From Verrucomicrobia bacterium Tous-C9LFEB (GTDB lineage: Bacteria; Verrucomicrobiota; Verrucomicrobiia; Methylacidiphilales; UBA1321), in contig NEUU01000003.1 of assembly GCA_002304345.1 (NCBI GenBank), positions 62,001-126,000 of the forward strand: DNA of 64,000 nt. Direction: 5' to 3'. Under the pieces are notes generated by a model. It made no database searches. It had not been told where the DNA came from and was given only the letters and a program-made list of their open reading frames with translations. Shown one piece after another: positions 42,734 to 52,212 of this stretch. Made by a program: the position numbers and the translations under genes. Each line of letters opens with the position of its first letter. Position 1 is the stretch's first letter.

Positions 42734-42922
42734 TTTAGGATTGGTTATCTCAATCGCTGGAGGTGGTATTGAGGAAGGACGAGTCCACTGGCCACCGAAG
42801 AGTCAAAGAAGCCTGACATCCAAAAGAAGATTCAGGATTCGCCTTCCCTGCGTCACCGATGGACAAATCCACAACAACTCAACGACCCGTACCACACCGC
42901 TGAACACAGCTCAGTCTCTCTC

Positions 42923-43567
42923 CTAAAAAGGAGAGCAGGTCATGACTCGATTGCTTGTGCGTTGAATACGTTGTCGTCGCAGGGCAAGCAAGGCGCAGGC
43001 GCCCAGTGCTAGTGTCATACTGTGAGGCTCGGGCACGACGGTGATGTCAATCGGTATCCACTCGGTCACATTATAGCTATCGAAATCAGGGGCGGGGCCT
43101 GACCAGATGGCCGTTGTGCCGTCAGTTGCGCCGGTGAGGTTTAGACTGTAGATGCCGTTGAGCATGAAGGCGTTGGCTTGGAATGTGTAGGAGGCGACGA
43201 ACCATTCCCCGTTTTCGATCGCTGTGTAGGGATCGTTGGTGACGGCTCCGAGGTCTTTGGTGTTGCGCGGTGAGAGTGTGGCGTCGCTAGGATTGAGTGC
43301 GTCGTTGTTGCTCGTAATAAAGTCGGATAAGGGGCTGCCGGTGGTGTTGCGGTTTATCAGGGTCAGGAGTCCGGTGGTCGCTGGATTAATCTGCCAGAAG
43401 TAGCTCAGACCGGTGACGCGGTCGCTTTCACTGATCGTCATGGATAGGCTGACGGTGAAGGAGCTTCCTGGGGCGATTGTAACGCTGGTGGTGTTGCTGG
43501 AAATCGATACAGCACCTTGCGCGCAGTTGAGGAGTAGTAGAGCGATAAAAGCTGTCAGGTGTTTCAT
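42923..43567 (-). CDS. PEP-CTERM protein
   Basis: A 214-residue exported protein with a signal peptide (MKHLTAFIALLLLNCAQG) and a beta-sandwich body (VTIAPGSSFTVSLSMTISES). The C-terminal sorting signal VPEPHSMTLALGACALLALRR has the PEP motif, hydrophobic span and basic run used by exosortases. It has 14 extra residues after the usual end. The body resembles cohesin-like or CBM-like folds, which is notable because the next gene ends in a dockerin-like tail, 25 bases away. Confidence 0.7.
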   Translation of the reverse strand: MKHLTAFIALLLLNCAQGAVSISSNTTSVTIAPGSSFTVSLSMTISESDRVTGLSYFWQINPATTGLLTLINRNTTGSPLSDFITSNNDALNPSDATLSPRNTKDLGAVTNDPYTAIENGEWFVASYTFQANAFMLNGIYSLNLTGATDGTTAIWSGPAPDFDSYNVTEWIPIDITVVPEPHSMTLALGACALLALRRQRIQRTSNRVMTCSPF

Positions 43568-43592
43568 AACGGGCAGTCAATGATAGAAGGGA

Positions 43593-46500
43593 TTATGGAA
43601 GGGCGTTGCCGCTGGCGGCCTTGACGAGGTTGACGTCGGAGGCGTTGATGAAGCCGTCGGCATTGATGTCTTTGGTGAAGTTCTGAGAGTTAATGGACGT
43701 GGCTCCTGAGGCTGATTTCACAAGGTCAACGTCGGATGTGTTGACGATGGCGTTCGCGTTGACGTCCGCGATTAGGTAGCTGAGGGTGACGATGCAATTG
43801 GACAGACGGCTTCCGTCTATCGCGTCGATTGCGGAAAGATTGAGCTGGAGCCTTTGGGCGTTGCTCACATTGGTGAGGGGGATGGTCACGGTTCGGTTGA
43901 CGGTGTCATAGATGGGGAGTCCGACGGTGGCTGTGCCAGCGCTCAGAGCGACGTTGAGCGAGGTGATTACCTTGTCGAAAGTGATGAGCACATTGACTCG
44001 ATTTCCGGATCGGCATTCAACCGCCGTAACTGCGGGTGGGGTGGTTCCGACGGCGAAGTTGAGCGGTAGGTCTAGGTTGCCATGGGAGCCGTGTGTGCGT
44101 CTCGAAACGACCGCGAGTGGTACGGGCTCGCTTTTGGTAGTATAGGCGCTGACGTTGACGTAGTTAACGGCAAGGTTGGCTCCGCTTCCTTCAACCGACG
44201 CAGTTTCCAGGAGTGCGCGCACCTTGGTGCCTTGTGTCGTGCCTGTGGTAGCTAGCTGCGGGCCTTCAGAGCCGTTGAGCGTGGTGGTGCCGAGGAGGAT
44301 GCCGTTGGAGAATGCCTTGACCACGGGTGACAGGAGGCTGTTGGTGTAATCGAGCTGAAGTCTTAGGGTGTGGCTGTTGAGGAGATTGGCGGTAGTGGTA
44401 GTGAAGGTGGCAACAGTACGGGCGACTCCGGTGGGGCCGCTCGCAATGATGGAAACATTGTTGCTCGATGCTGATGGAGTGATTTGCATCAGGATGCGAT
44501 TGGCTCTCGTCTGGTAGGCGTTGTCGGTATTGTCGCTGAGGCCAATGGAATAAAGAGGGGCTCCGGTTCCCTGTCCGTTGCTGTTATAGACTTGCAGCTC
44601 ATACAGAGAGCAGCCCCAGGGCGTAGCGCGCGCGCTCACGTAGAGTCGGACGTAGCGAGCCGTGGCGACAAGTGGATAAATCAAAACGCCGGTCGCTGTG
44701 TTGCCGGTGACTGTGACCTGTGTGGCCCAGGAGGCTCCGTCGACGCTGGTTTGGATCAGATAATCTCGACCGCACGCCGCTTCCCAATTGAGCGAGACTT
44801 CTGCGATCGAATAGCTGGCTCCCAAATCGACGACAGCCCACTGCGGATCGCTAAAGGTGCTTGACCACCGGGTGCTGTTGAGTCCATCGACGAGAGAGTT
44901 GGCGGAATACTGTGCTCCCTCAAGGGAGGATACGGTGACAGTCTTGTTGAGCGCGAGATTCACGCGGCTGAGGGGGGCGCCGATCGTGACGTCTGCGTCG
45001 AACTGAAGGATCTTATCATTCGTAGCCTTGAAGTTGAAGGCGGCGATCGAGTGAGCGCTGATGGGGCTGCTTGATGTGGCGTAGGGCGCGTAATCCTGAA
45101 GCACCATTCGACTGGTAGCTGTATCAATGTAAAAGCTGTCTCCTGATCCCAGGGGCGAGGCAATCGATCCGGTGCCATATCTCCAACCAGCGGGCGTGGA
45201 GCCGCCATCAGTGCTGAACGTGTCGCGCAAGAGAGTGGTGGTGGCGTTGTCTCCATAGTTGGCGTCGACGACCTTGATGTAATCAAGGCTAAAGCTGCCT
45301 GTGGTGGCGTTCGTCTCGACGGGGTCGAATCGTAGCTGCCGGATTTTTCCGCTCCACGATGCGATCGATCCCATGTTGATGTTGTATTCCGTGTAGCCCG
45401 GATCGTTGGCGATGAGGGGAAAGGTCACGGCTTTGGATTCGCTGAAAACACCGTCGGTTGTTGTCGTAAAATAGATTTTGGCCGATGTCCCGGTTGTCGA
45501 GTTCTTCATCCGCACTTTGATCAGCTTGTATTGCGTTGCGTCGATCGCGTATCCGTCGCGAGAAATAAGGCTCGAATTACTTCCTGAAATGGTGCCATTG
45601 AGGAATCCGCCGGATTGAGTCAACGTGGCCATCTGATAGTTGATCGACCAACCTTCTGTATCAGGATAAAGGGCGTCGAATGTCCATGATCGACCTTCCC
45701 ATCCGCGACTATAGAGGGTATTGAACCGGGCTTTCTGTGTTTCCGTCGGAACGGCGCTGGTGAGCGATCCCGTCGCGGTAAAAGCGGCTCGTATTTGGTC
45801 AAGATAGCCAAAGCCAGCCAGATTAGTGGGGCAGATGTAGTGGCCTTCTCCGTATTCATTCCAGTTATCGTAGAGAACCATCGATCCGCTTACGGATCCC
45901 GCCGGGGTGGTGGATGGCAGAAAGACATTGCGCATCCACAGGCTCATCGAGAGGAAATCGCTAAGAGTCGTATAGGCTTGGGGTGAGTGGACGATGTCCC
46001 AAGCTTCGCCGCTAGCCCCCTGACCTGCGTTGGCAATAGGCTTGAGATTGGAATTGGCGTCGCGTTGAGAGATCAGACGATTTTGCGTCGTGGCGATGAC
46101 ACTGCCTCCCCAGTAGGCATGACAATAATCAATCCCGGCGTTGTAGAGATTGTTCATCGTGGTCAGGTTGGCGAGGTTGTACATGCCCATGACGACAACA
46201 CCGTCGTACCCTTCCGCGGCCAATGCCATGCGCAGTGCCGTTATGGAATTTTTCATGGCATTGTTTGGCAGCGAAATCCATGTGGTGGGTTCTCCGATCG
46301 AGATAACTGGATAACCTTTGGTGGGACCGGGGATGACGAAGTAGCGCGGATCCTTGAAGTAGTATTCGATCCAATAGGGGAGCACGTACTCGACAAAATC
46401 CTCCTCAGTGATGTCATCAAGAGCGTAGGCTGCGAGGGCGAACTTTACTCTATTTGAGTACTTGGCGTAAAAATAGGCATCATGGATCGGGCCGTTGACG

Positions 46501-48014
46501 CTCTCCGCTGTTGGATCCTTGATAGGTCTGCCGTCCCGGTTGGGATACCAGCAATCTAGCACAAAGTTAATACCTGCTTCCGCCATCCACTTGAGCTGCC
46601 AATCCATGGCCTCCACGTTGCCACCATCGTAAAATCCAAGATAGGTATCATGATTGGGATACCGATATGGCCAGTCCCAACCAGCTTGGCGACCCTCCGT
46701 CCATCCTGCAAAGAACGATTGCATGCCGACCATATAACCCAGACTTGCCACCGATTGAATCGGGGGCACATAGTCCGCGGGCTCCGCTATGAAATCATAC
46801 ACCAGTACATCGTCGATCCAGAGCGGTGCGCTGCCCGCGGCTGATGTGCTGAAAAGGATGTTGTCGAAGGCAGTAGGGGTGGTTGCCACTGGAGCTTGAG
46901 CGGCCTTCAATTTGCCATTGATGTAGATGTCGGCCCGGTGCGTGACCGGATCGGCGATAATGCGAACCGTGTACCAGATGTTTGCGCGATAATCTGGCCA
47001 GATCGTGACCGGTGCGTTCGATGAGTTGAGATAGGCCAGCGCACCATTGGCAGTGGTGAATGTGACGGCGGCCGTGCTGCCATTGCGCAGCGTCGCGGTC
47101 ATGCCGTCGGTCTTCATGGGCAATAGAAACTTAAATTGCCACACCAGCTTGCTTGTGCTGGAAGCGAAGTTACGACCCAGTGTCGAAGAGCTCGTTGTGG
47201 AGCTGTCATCGAGCACGGCGCTCATCCGATCCTTGATATGGCTTCCGTACACCGTTTGCGCGGATACAGGGCCGGCCGTAGAAACTCCTGTCCAATTAAC
47301 CGGCAACGAACCCGCCGTCGCGTTGGTGAAGCGTTCGAGCACCTTGTACCCCTTGCTGATAGTCACATAATAAATCCATGCCGAGCCCGTGCCCGGTCGG
47401 GACGTGGCCATATAAAACTGTCGTGCCGTTTTATATTGAGTCTGGCGAAACACCGAACCACTGGCCTTGTTGACCCCGTTAACCGAAATGACCGCCGTCT
47501 GCGCAGACAAATCCACGACAGCATGAACGGTGTAATTAACCCACGAATAGCAGGTGATCAGGCTGACGAAATTGCCCGCCGCATTACGATAACCGAGTTT
47601 GCCACCCGAGATCGTAAACTCGATCAGGGAATGGTCACGATCGGCACGTAGCGCCCAGACCAGGCCTTCACCCTCGGCTAGCACTGGCAGCACGAACTTA
47701 AATTCGGCGCTAATGACACCCGAACTTTGTGGCTGAAAAGGCTTACGCATCTCGATGCCATGGACAGAACTCGAATCGCTAAGCGTTAAGTGATCCCAAT
47801 ACGCGGCAGAGACATAACCTGCTCTCGAATCGACCTCCCAGTCAGAAACCCGCCCCTGCTGACCAGTCAGTTGCCAATTGCCGTCAACGCTCGGGAACTG
47901 ATAATCGACCAAATACCCAACCTGCAGCGGACTAGACGAAGCCGCGTAAGCGGTTGTCGAGAGCATCACAATACAGGAAACTATCCGGACGCATCGCTTC
48001 AAATGATTTAGCAT
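43593..48014 (-). CDS. Giant secreted GH99/WbsX-like multidomain protein
   Basis: A 1473-residue exported protein. After a signal peptide come two concanavalin-like lectin domains (about 30-215 and 220-410), a GH99/WbsX-like TIM barrel (about 423-745, with LDCWYPNRDGRP and DNWNEYGEGHYICP carrying the acidic residues), a CBM-like beta domain (775-930), a further lectin-like domain interrupted by an F5/8-type discoidin module (about 1010-1156), an Ig-like domain (1330-1410) and a C-terminal dockerin-like pair (DVNANAIVNTSDVDLV, DINADGFINASDVNLV). It probably cleaves a mannose- or glucose-type glycan outside the cell. The GH99-like call is by motif pattern. Confidence 0.7.
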   Translation of the reverse strand: MLNHLKRCVRIVSCIVMLSTTAYAASSSPLQVGYLVDYQFPSVDGNWQLTGQQGRVSDWEVDSRAGYVSAAYWDHLTLSDSSSVHGIEMRKPFQPQSSGVISAEFKFVLPVLAEGEGLVWALRADRDHSLIEFTISGGKLGYRNAAGNFVSLITCYSWVNYTVHAVVDLSAQTAVISVNGVNKASGSVFRQTQYKTARQFYMATSRPGTGSAWIYYVTISKGYKVLERFTNATAGSLPVNWTGVSTAGPVSAQTVYGSHIKDRMSAVLDDSSTTSSSTLGRNFASSTSKLVWQFKFLLPMKTDGMTATLRNGSTAAVTFTTANGALAYLNSSNAPVTIWPDYRANIWYTVRIIADPVTHRADIYINGKLKAAQAPVATTPTAFDNILFSTSAAGSAPLWIDDVLVYDFIAEPADYVPPIQSVASLGYMVGMQSFFAGWTEGRQAGWDWPYRYPNHDTYLGFYDGGNVEAMDWQLKWMAEAGINFVLDCWYPNRDGRPIKDPTAESVNGPIHDAYFYAKYSNRVKFALAAYALDDITEEDFVEYVLPYWIEYYFKDPRYFVIPGPTKGYPVISIGEPTTWISLPNNAMKNSITALRMALAAEGYDGVVVMGMYNLANLTTMNNLYNAGIDYCHAYWGGSVIATTQNRLISQRDANSNLKPIANAGQGASGEAWDIVHSPQAYTTLSDFLSMSLWMRNVFLPSTTPAGSVSGSMVLYDNWNEYGEGHYICPTNLAGFGYLDQIRAAFTATGSLTSAVPTETQKARFNTLYSRGWEGRSWTFDALYPDTEGWSINYQMATLTQSGGFLNGTISGSNSSLISRDGYAIDATQYKLIKVRMKNSTTGTSAKIYFTTTTDGVFSESKAVTFPLIANDPGYTEYNINMGSIASWSGKIRQLRFDPVETNATTGSFSLDYIKVVDANYGDNATTTLLRDTFSTDGGSTPAGWRYGTGSIASPLGSGDSFYIDTATSRMVLQDYAPYATSSSPISAHSIAAFNFKATNDKILQFDADVTIGAPLSRVNLALNKTVTVSSLEGAQYSANSLVDGLNSTRWSSTFSDPQWAVVDLGASYSIAEVSLNWEAACGRDYLIQTSVDGASWATQVTVTGNTATGVLIYPLVATARYVRLYVSARATPWGCSLYELQVYNSNGQGTGAPLYSIGLSDNTDNAYQTRANRILMQITPSASSNNVSIIASGPTGVARTVATFTTTTANLLNSHTLRLQLDYTNSLLSPVVKAFSNGILLGTTTLNGSEGPQLATTGTTQGTKVRALLETASVEGSGANLAVNYVNVSAYTTKSEPVPLAVVSRRTHGSHGNLDLPLNFAVGTTPPAVTAVECRSGNRVNVLITFDKVITSLNVALSAGTATVGLPIYDTVNRTVTIPLTNVSNAQRLQLNLSAIDAIDGSRLSNCIVTLSYLIADVNANAIVNTSDVDLVKSASGATSINSQNFTKDINADGFINASDVNLVKAASGNALP

Positions 48015-48505
48015 AAGAGGAGAGGTTTGGGGTTAGAGACTGGCCAGAGTTAAGTTTAAGGCTCGTATGTATGCGGGCGAATCGACCACTGTGAGAGCTC
48101 GCCTGGGACGTGTATAAAACAACAAAATGAGGCTGTAAAGCAGAGTTTTAAATAAACGAATAACTAACATATAAAACGAATAATAAAAAATACTGCGCAA
48201 TATGATTATATGCAAGTATTAGCGAATTATAGAAAGTCAAGATAGTGGTTGGTCACTGATTTCTCCAGAAAACCAACTGGATTGCTAGATTAAAATATTG
48301 GCAGTTTTCGAAGAATCAGCGTGCCGAAAATGTGGTCGAGATTTGAGTGTAAACGAAATATTGTGAGCTATAATTGCAATATAAATATTTTATTATAAAT
48401 AATATACAAAATAATTAGTGGTCTTTTTATAATTCGCATTATGTCCGCCTATTATTCGGTTAATTTTTAATAAATCGAAAAAGTAGTTGCAATATTCAGG
48501 GCTCT
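48015..48505. other. AT-rich divergent promoter region
   Basis: This 491-base stretch between two divergent genes holds no convincing reading frame. The part from 48160 to 48480 is very AT-rich (runs such as AATAATAAAAAATAC), typical of promoters and regulator binding. It probably carries promoters for the giant glycosidase and the GntR/LacI-type regulator. I see no single dominant palindrome. Confidence 0.6.
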
Positions 48506-49606
48506 ATGCGATTCTTAAGTCATCATATGGCTACGACGACTCATAAAGTGCAATCGATTCTCACTGAGCTCAGGGGCGCTATCGCGCAGGGTAAGTATCA
48601 GCCCGGAGACCTGCTCCCGACCATTGCAGAGCTTTGTGAGCGGTATGACTGTAGCGTCGGTGTGGTGAGCAAGGCGACGGCGATGTTGGCTCACGAAGGG
48701 CTCGTAGAGCAGCGTCGGGGCGTTGGTACTCGCGTGCTCAAGGGAGTGGTCGAAGACGCTTCCGTGGATCTCAATGCTTTTGCGCTGATCTATCCCAGTG
48801 AAAAGCATGAGGGTATCCGACGCATTGTTCATGGATTCCATGATCAGGGGCAGGAGCGTTCCCGCCAGATTCTGACGCTTACGACGGGTATTGATTACAA
48901 GAAAGAGGGCGAACTCATAGGTCGGCTAAAGGAATTTGATGTTAAGGGGGCTGTTATCTATTCGATCGTGCAGAATCTGAGCGATCAAATCTATATTTCC
49001 CAAGTCCTCTCGCGCACGCCATTTCCCATCGTACTGGCGGGTGTGAATTTGCCTGGGGTCAATCTTCCTGTAGCGATGCTGGATGTGTTTCACGCCAGCT
49101 ATACCATGACAAAGTATCTCATTGGGCAGGGTTCCAAGAACATCGGCCTGCTGGCTTCAAGGCGCTCGCCCGATATGTTCCATGGATATGTGTGGGCGAT
49201 GCTGGAGTCCGGGCGTGAAATGGATCCGCGCTGGGTTCATCTCATTGACGAGATGCATCCTAATTTCCAGGAGCCGGTGCGGGAGTCGGAGGCCGTTGCG
49301 GAAGGCTATCTCAAGGCGCGCCCTGATGTGGACGCTGTCGTGTGCGATCAAGACTTTACGGCGATTGGCTTGATTGACGCTGCTCTCGCGATGGGAATTG
49401 ATGTTCCTACGGAATTGAAAGTAGTGGGTGTGGATGACTTTGACGTGGCCGCGAACGCGCTCGTGCCGTTGACCACCTATCGCGCTCCCTATGATGAAAT
49501 TGGTCGAACGGCATTTGAGTTGTTGCACGAACACGTAACGAGCGGATGTGTGGCAATTCCTGAGCGGAAACTGCGTGGAGAAATAATTATTCGCAAAAGC
49601 GCGTAA
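48506..49606 (+). CDS. GntR-type winged-helix regulator with LacI-like sensor
   Basis: A 366-residue regulator. The N-terminal GntR winged helix (HKVQSILTELRGAIAQGKYQ, IAELCERYDCSVGVVSKATA, HEGLVEQRRGVGTRV) is joined to a periplasmic-binding-like sugar sensor (about 90-366; LPVAMLDVFHASYTMTKYL, VDAVVCDQDFTAIGLIDAAL, VVGVDDFDVAANALVPLTTY). This fusion is that of AraR-like regulators that bind a mono- or oligosaccharide. M8 at 48527 is an alternative start. It lies between the two halves of the glycan locus and probably controls them. Confidence 0.85.
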   Translation: MRFLSHHMATTTHKVQSILTELRGAIAQGKYQPGDLLPTIAELCERYDCSVGVVSKATAMLAHEGLVEQRRGVGTRVLKGVVEDASVDLNAFALIYPSEKHEGIRRIVHGFHDQGQERSRQILTLTTGIDYKKEGELIGRLKEFDVKGAVIYSIVQNLSDQIYISQVLSRTPFPIVLAGVNLPGVNLPVAMLDVFHASYTMTKYLIGQGSKNIGLLASRRSPDMFHGYVWAMLESGREMDPRWVHLIDEMHPNFQEPVRESEAVAEGYLKARPDVDAVVCDQDFTAIGLIDAALAMGIDVPTELKVVGVDDFDVAANALVPLTTYRAPYDEIGRTAFELLHEHVTSGCVAIPERKLRGEIIIRKSA

Positions 49607-51321
49607 TGAATTTAAGTGAAGTTAAAAAAGCGCAATTAGCTAATAGAAAATACAAGCAGGAAACAGATAACTACGGAAACGAAGCTATGAATATATCAAT
49701 GCGTAAATGGTGTGTTGTGGGAGGTCGGGGTGGAGCGTTGTTGCTTGTTATGGGACTGTCGTTCATGGGCGTCGTGAGTCGTTTGCAGGCGCAAGTCTAC
49801 ACGGGAACTTGGGACGGTGGCGGTGCGGATAATAGCTGGACCACGGGAGCAAATTGGGCTGGCGATGTGGCACCTACTTCATCAACCACGACGTCTGTAA
49901 CTCTGAATGGCGTGACTCGCTTAACACCCGACATTGCATCCGATTATAGCATAAACTATATGACGTTCGACTACGCAGCGGGTGCATTCACTTTGGGTGG
50001 GAGTGGAGTCATTAATCTCAATGGCGCCAATAACTACACGATGTATATCAAGAACAGATCGTCCAATACGCAAACAATCAATAACAACATATTCCTGAAT
50101 ACCGCATCAGGAATTGGAATTGACTATGCAACGGGTGCCGCCTCACATCTAGTAATAAATGGAAACATTGCCACGAATGCAAAGAGTGTTGGCTTAATCA
50201 ATAATTCTACAGGCAGCACGCTGACCGTTAACGGAGTGATCAGCGGATCAGGGCAAGTGTACTATTACGGCAATAACAGTGGTGGCACTGTAGTGGCCAA
50301 CGGGTTGAATAGCTACTCAGGTGGAACGTACATCCTTGGTGGCACTGCGCTGATAAATCAAAATGTCTCGGCCAGCGGCAATGGTGCATTTGGTACGGGA
50401 ACGGTTCAGTTGGGCTCTAATGCAAACAGTTCGTATAAGTTGTTGACGAGCGGAAATGTGACCATGGGTAAGGCTATAACAATCGCCTCCACCACGGGGG
50501 CGAATAATAATCAAGCGTTTATAGGCGGCGCTACATCCGATTCTTCCACGTACTCGGGAATAATCAACATGGGCTCTGCTAGCGGAGCGGCCAATGCGCT
50601 TACGATCTCTTCCGTGACCGGCGGACGCGTCAATGTCACGGGTAATTTGAGTCGTAATACCGGAGCCACCGGAACAGCCGACAATCTGACAAAGGTGGGT
50701 ACTGGTACGGTTGTCTTGGGCGGTTCGAATAACAACTATGCGGGCAATACGCAAGTATCTGCGGGCACCTTATTGGTCAACGGTTCAATCGCCAATACAT
50801 CGACTACAAGTGTAGGCGTTGTGACGGTTGGCGACAGTGCGGCTCCGGCTACGCTGGCGACATTGGGTGGAGCGGGGACGATCAATCGCTCAATCAGCGT
50901 GCTGGACAACGGAATTGTATCCGCCGGAGATATGAATCTTGCTGGCAATAGCCTTACAGGAACCTTGTCCGTGGTTGGAGACTTTTCCCTGGCTTCGGCT
51001 TCGCTCCTGAAATTCGATTTAGGAACGGCCAAAGATCGTATTGCGATCACGGGAAATCTGCTTCTGGATGGGGTTCTCGACGTGACTGCTGGCACTGGAT
51101 TCGGCGAAGGAACCTACACGCTCTTCACCTATACAGGTAGCCTGACCGATAATACGCTCTCCCTAGGCAACATGCCTACGGGACTATATACGTACAGCAT
51201 TGATACAACAACGACCGGAATTGTCGCGCTGAATGTCGTGCCCGAGCCAGGCACATTGGCGCTGGCCATTTTAGGGGCGATGCTCCTGCTCGGCAAGCGT
51301 CGCCAATCGAGCAAAGAGTAA
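49606..51321 (+). CDS. Autotransporter-associated beta-strand-repeat PEP-CTERM protein
   Basis: A 571-residue exported protein; the first ATG overlaps the regulator's stop (TAATG), but M29 (49690, MNISMRKWCVVGG) gives a normal signal peptide ending near LQAQVY. The body is Gly/Asn/Thr/Ser-rich beta-helix sequence with the repeat LTKVGTGTVVLGGSNNNYAG and TQVSAGTLLVNGS, the autotransporter-associated beta-strand motif. It ends in the PEP-CTERM signal VPEPGTLALAILGAMLLLGKR. It is probably a surface or matrix protein anchored via exosortase. No exosortase gene is in the window. Confidence 0.85.
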   Translation: MNLSEVKKAQLANRKYKQETDNYGNEAMNISMRKWCVVGGRGGALLLVMGLSFMGVVSRLQAQVYTGTWDGGGADNSWTTGANWAGDVAPTSSTTTSVTLNGVTRLTPDIASDYSINYMTFDYAAGAFTLGGSGVINLNGANNYTMYIKNRSSNTQTINNNIFLNTASGIGIDYATGAASHLVINGNIATNAKSVGLINNSTGSTLTVNGVISGSGQVYYYGNNSGGTVVANGLNSYSGGTYILGGTALINQNVSASGNGAFGTGTVQLGSNANSSYKLLTSGNVTMGKAITIASTTGANNNQAFIGGATSDSSTYSGIINMGSASGAANALTISSVTGGRVNVTGNLSRNTGATGTADNLTKVGTGTVVLGGSNNNYAGNTQVSAGTLLVNGSIANTSTTSVGVVTVGDSAAPATLATLGGAGTINRSISVLDNGIVSAGDMNLAGNSLTGTLSVVGDFSLASASLLKFDLGTAKDRIAITGNLLLDGVLDVTAGTGFGEGTYTLFTYTGSLTDNTLSLGNMPTGLYTYSIDTTTTGIVALNVVPEPGTLALAILGAMLLLGKRRQSSKE

Positions 51322-51476
51322 GTTTCCTCTACGCCTAATAGTTCCTTCCCCGTCAAATACGCCCGTGGCATTGAAGCGGGGGGAGGATATCCAAGCCCCC
51401 ATTTATACTACTGACGTTCGTTAAGAGGGTCGGATCAAAGGGTCACACTCTAGAGAATCGTCAACCAAGAGCTGCT

Positions 51477-52199
51477 ATGAAATCAGTCGTTAAAACAATC
51501 TCAAATTGCATCGTAGTGTACGCACTATCATGCATGATTTCATATAATTTCTTGTACGGCGTAGAGCTACAGTTTGAGGAGCGCTTTACGCTAATAGGAA
51601 GATCCGCTGGCAGGGCGCTGGATAAGACGGAGATGGATAATGGAAAAGCCACATGGGAAGCCACCCAAAATGTGTTGGTGGATTCTCAAAAAAATGAGGG
51701 CGCGCTAATTGCCGTCGATAAAAAACCATTTGCAGGAAGAATATTAATACCTGCGGGAACTAAAAAAATAACAGTCAAGGCAACACTGCGCCCAGAACAG
51801 GCTGTAGGAGAGAAGAGCTGGGTGGCGATAGGCATAGGAAATCCAAAATTGGGGATACCGGTTTGGGGGCAGGGTATTTTTCTATATGCGACAACAGATG
51901 GCAGATTTGGACTTGCTGGTGATCCCGATCCGGAAGACATGATGGCCAAGGAACTGGTGATGATAAAGTCCGGGCCAATTCCAGAATATGAAAAGGGAGA
52001 GACGGTAAAGGTGAGGCTGGAGTACGATGTCGATATCAAAACCGTGAGTGCATGGATTAACGAGGCCCAGATCTGCGATAATTTGAATGTTTCGACGAAA
52101 AAATTTGTAGTTGATCCTGCTTTTGCTGGTTTCAGTGGGTATAACCAAAAAGTAGAAATCAGTCCCATCGAAAAAATTCAAATCCTCATTTCCCAGTAA
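51477..52199 (+). CDS. Secreted lectin-like (concanavalin-fold) protein
   Basis: A 240-residue protein with a signal segment (TISNCIVVYALSCMISYNFL) and a beta-sandwich body: KITVKATLRPEQAVGEKSWV, GQGIFLYATTDGRFGLAGD, KVRLEYDVDIKTVSAWINEA. The order resembles LamG/concanavalin-like domains, including those at the front of the giant glycosidase. No catalytic residues were identified. It lies 13 bases upstream of the GH39-like gene, so it is probably a glycan-binding partner of that enzyme. Confidence 0.55.
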   Translation: MKSVVKTISNCIVVYALSCMISYNFLYGVELQFEERFTLIGRSAGRALDKTEMDNGKATWEATQNVLVDSQKNEGALIAVDKKPFAGRILIPAGTKKITVKATLRPEQAVGEKSWVAIGIGNPKLGIPVWGQGIFLYATTDGRFGLAGDPDPEDMMAKELVMIKSGPIPEYEKGETVKVRLEYDVDIKTVSAWINEAQICDNLNVSTKKFVVDPAFAGFSGYNQKVEISPIEKIQILISQ

Positions 52200-52212
52200 T
52201 AAAAGGCACTCA

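Noticed and set aside
42840..42950. Second tRNA fragment as the far end of the island
   Set aside because: GAGCAGGTCATGACTC resembles part of the tRNA, but the match is short, in the opposite orientation and interrupted; not enough for an attachment site.
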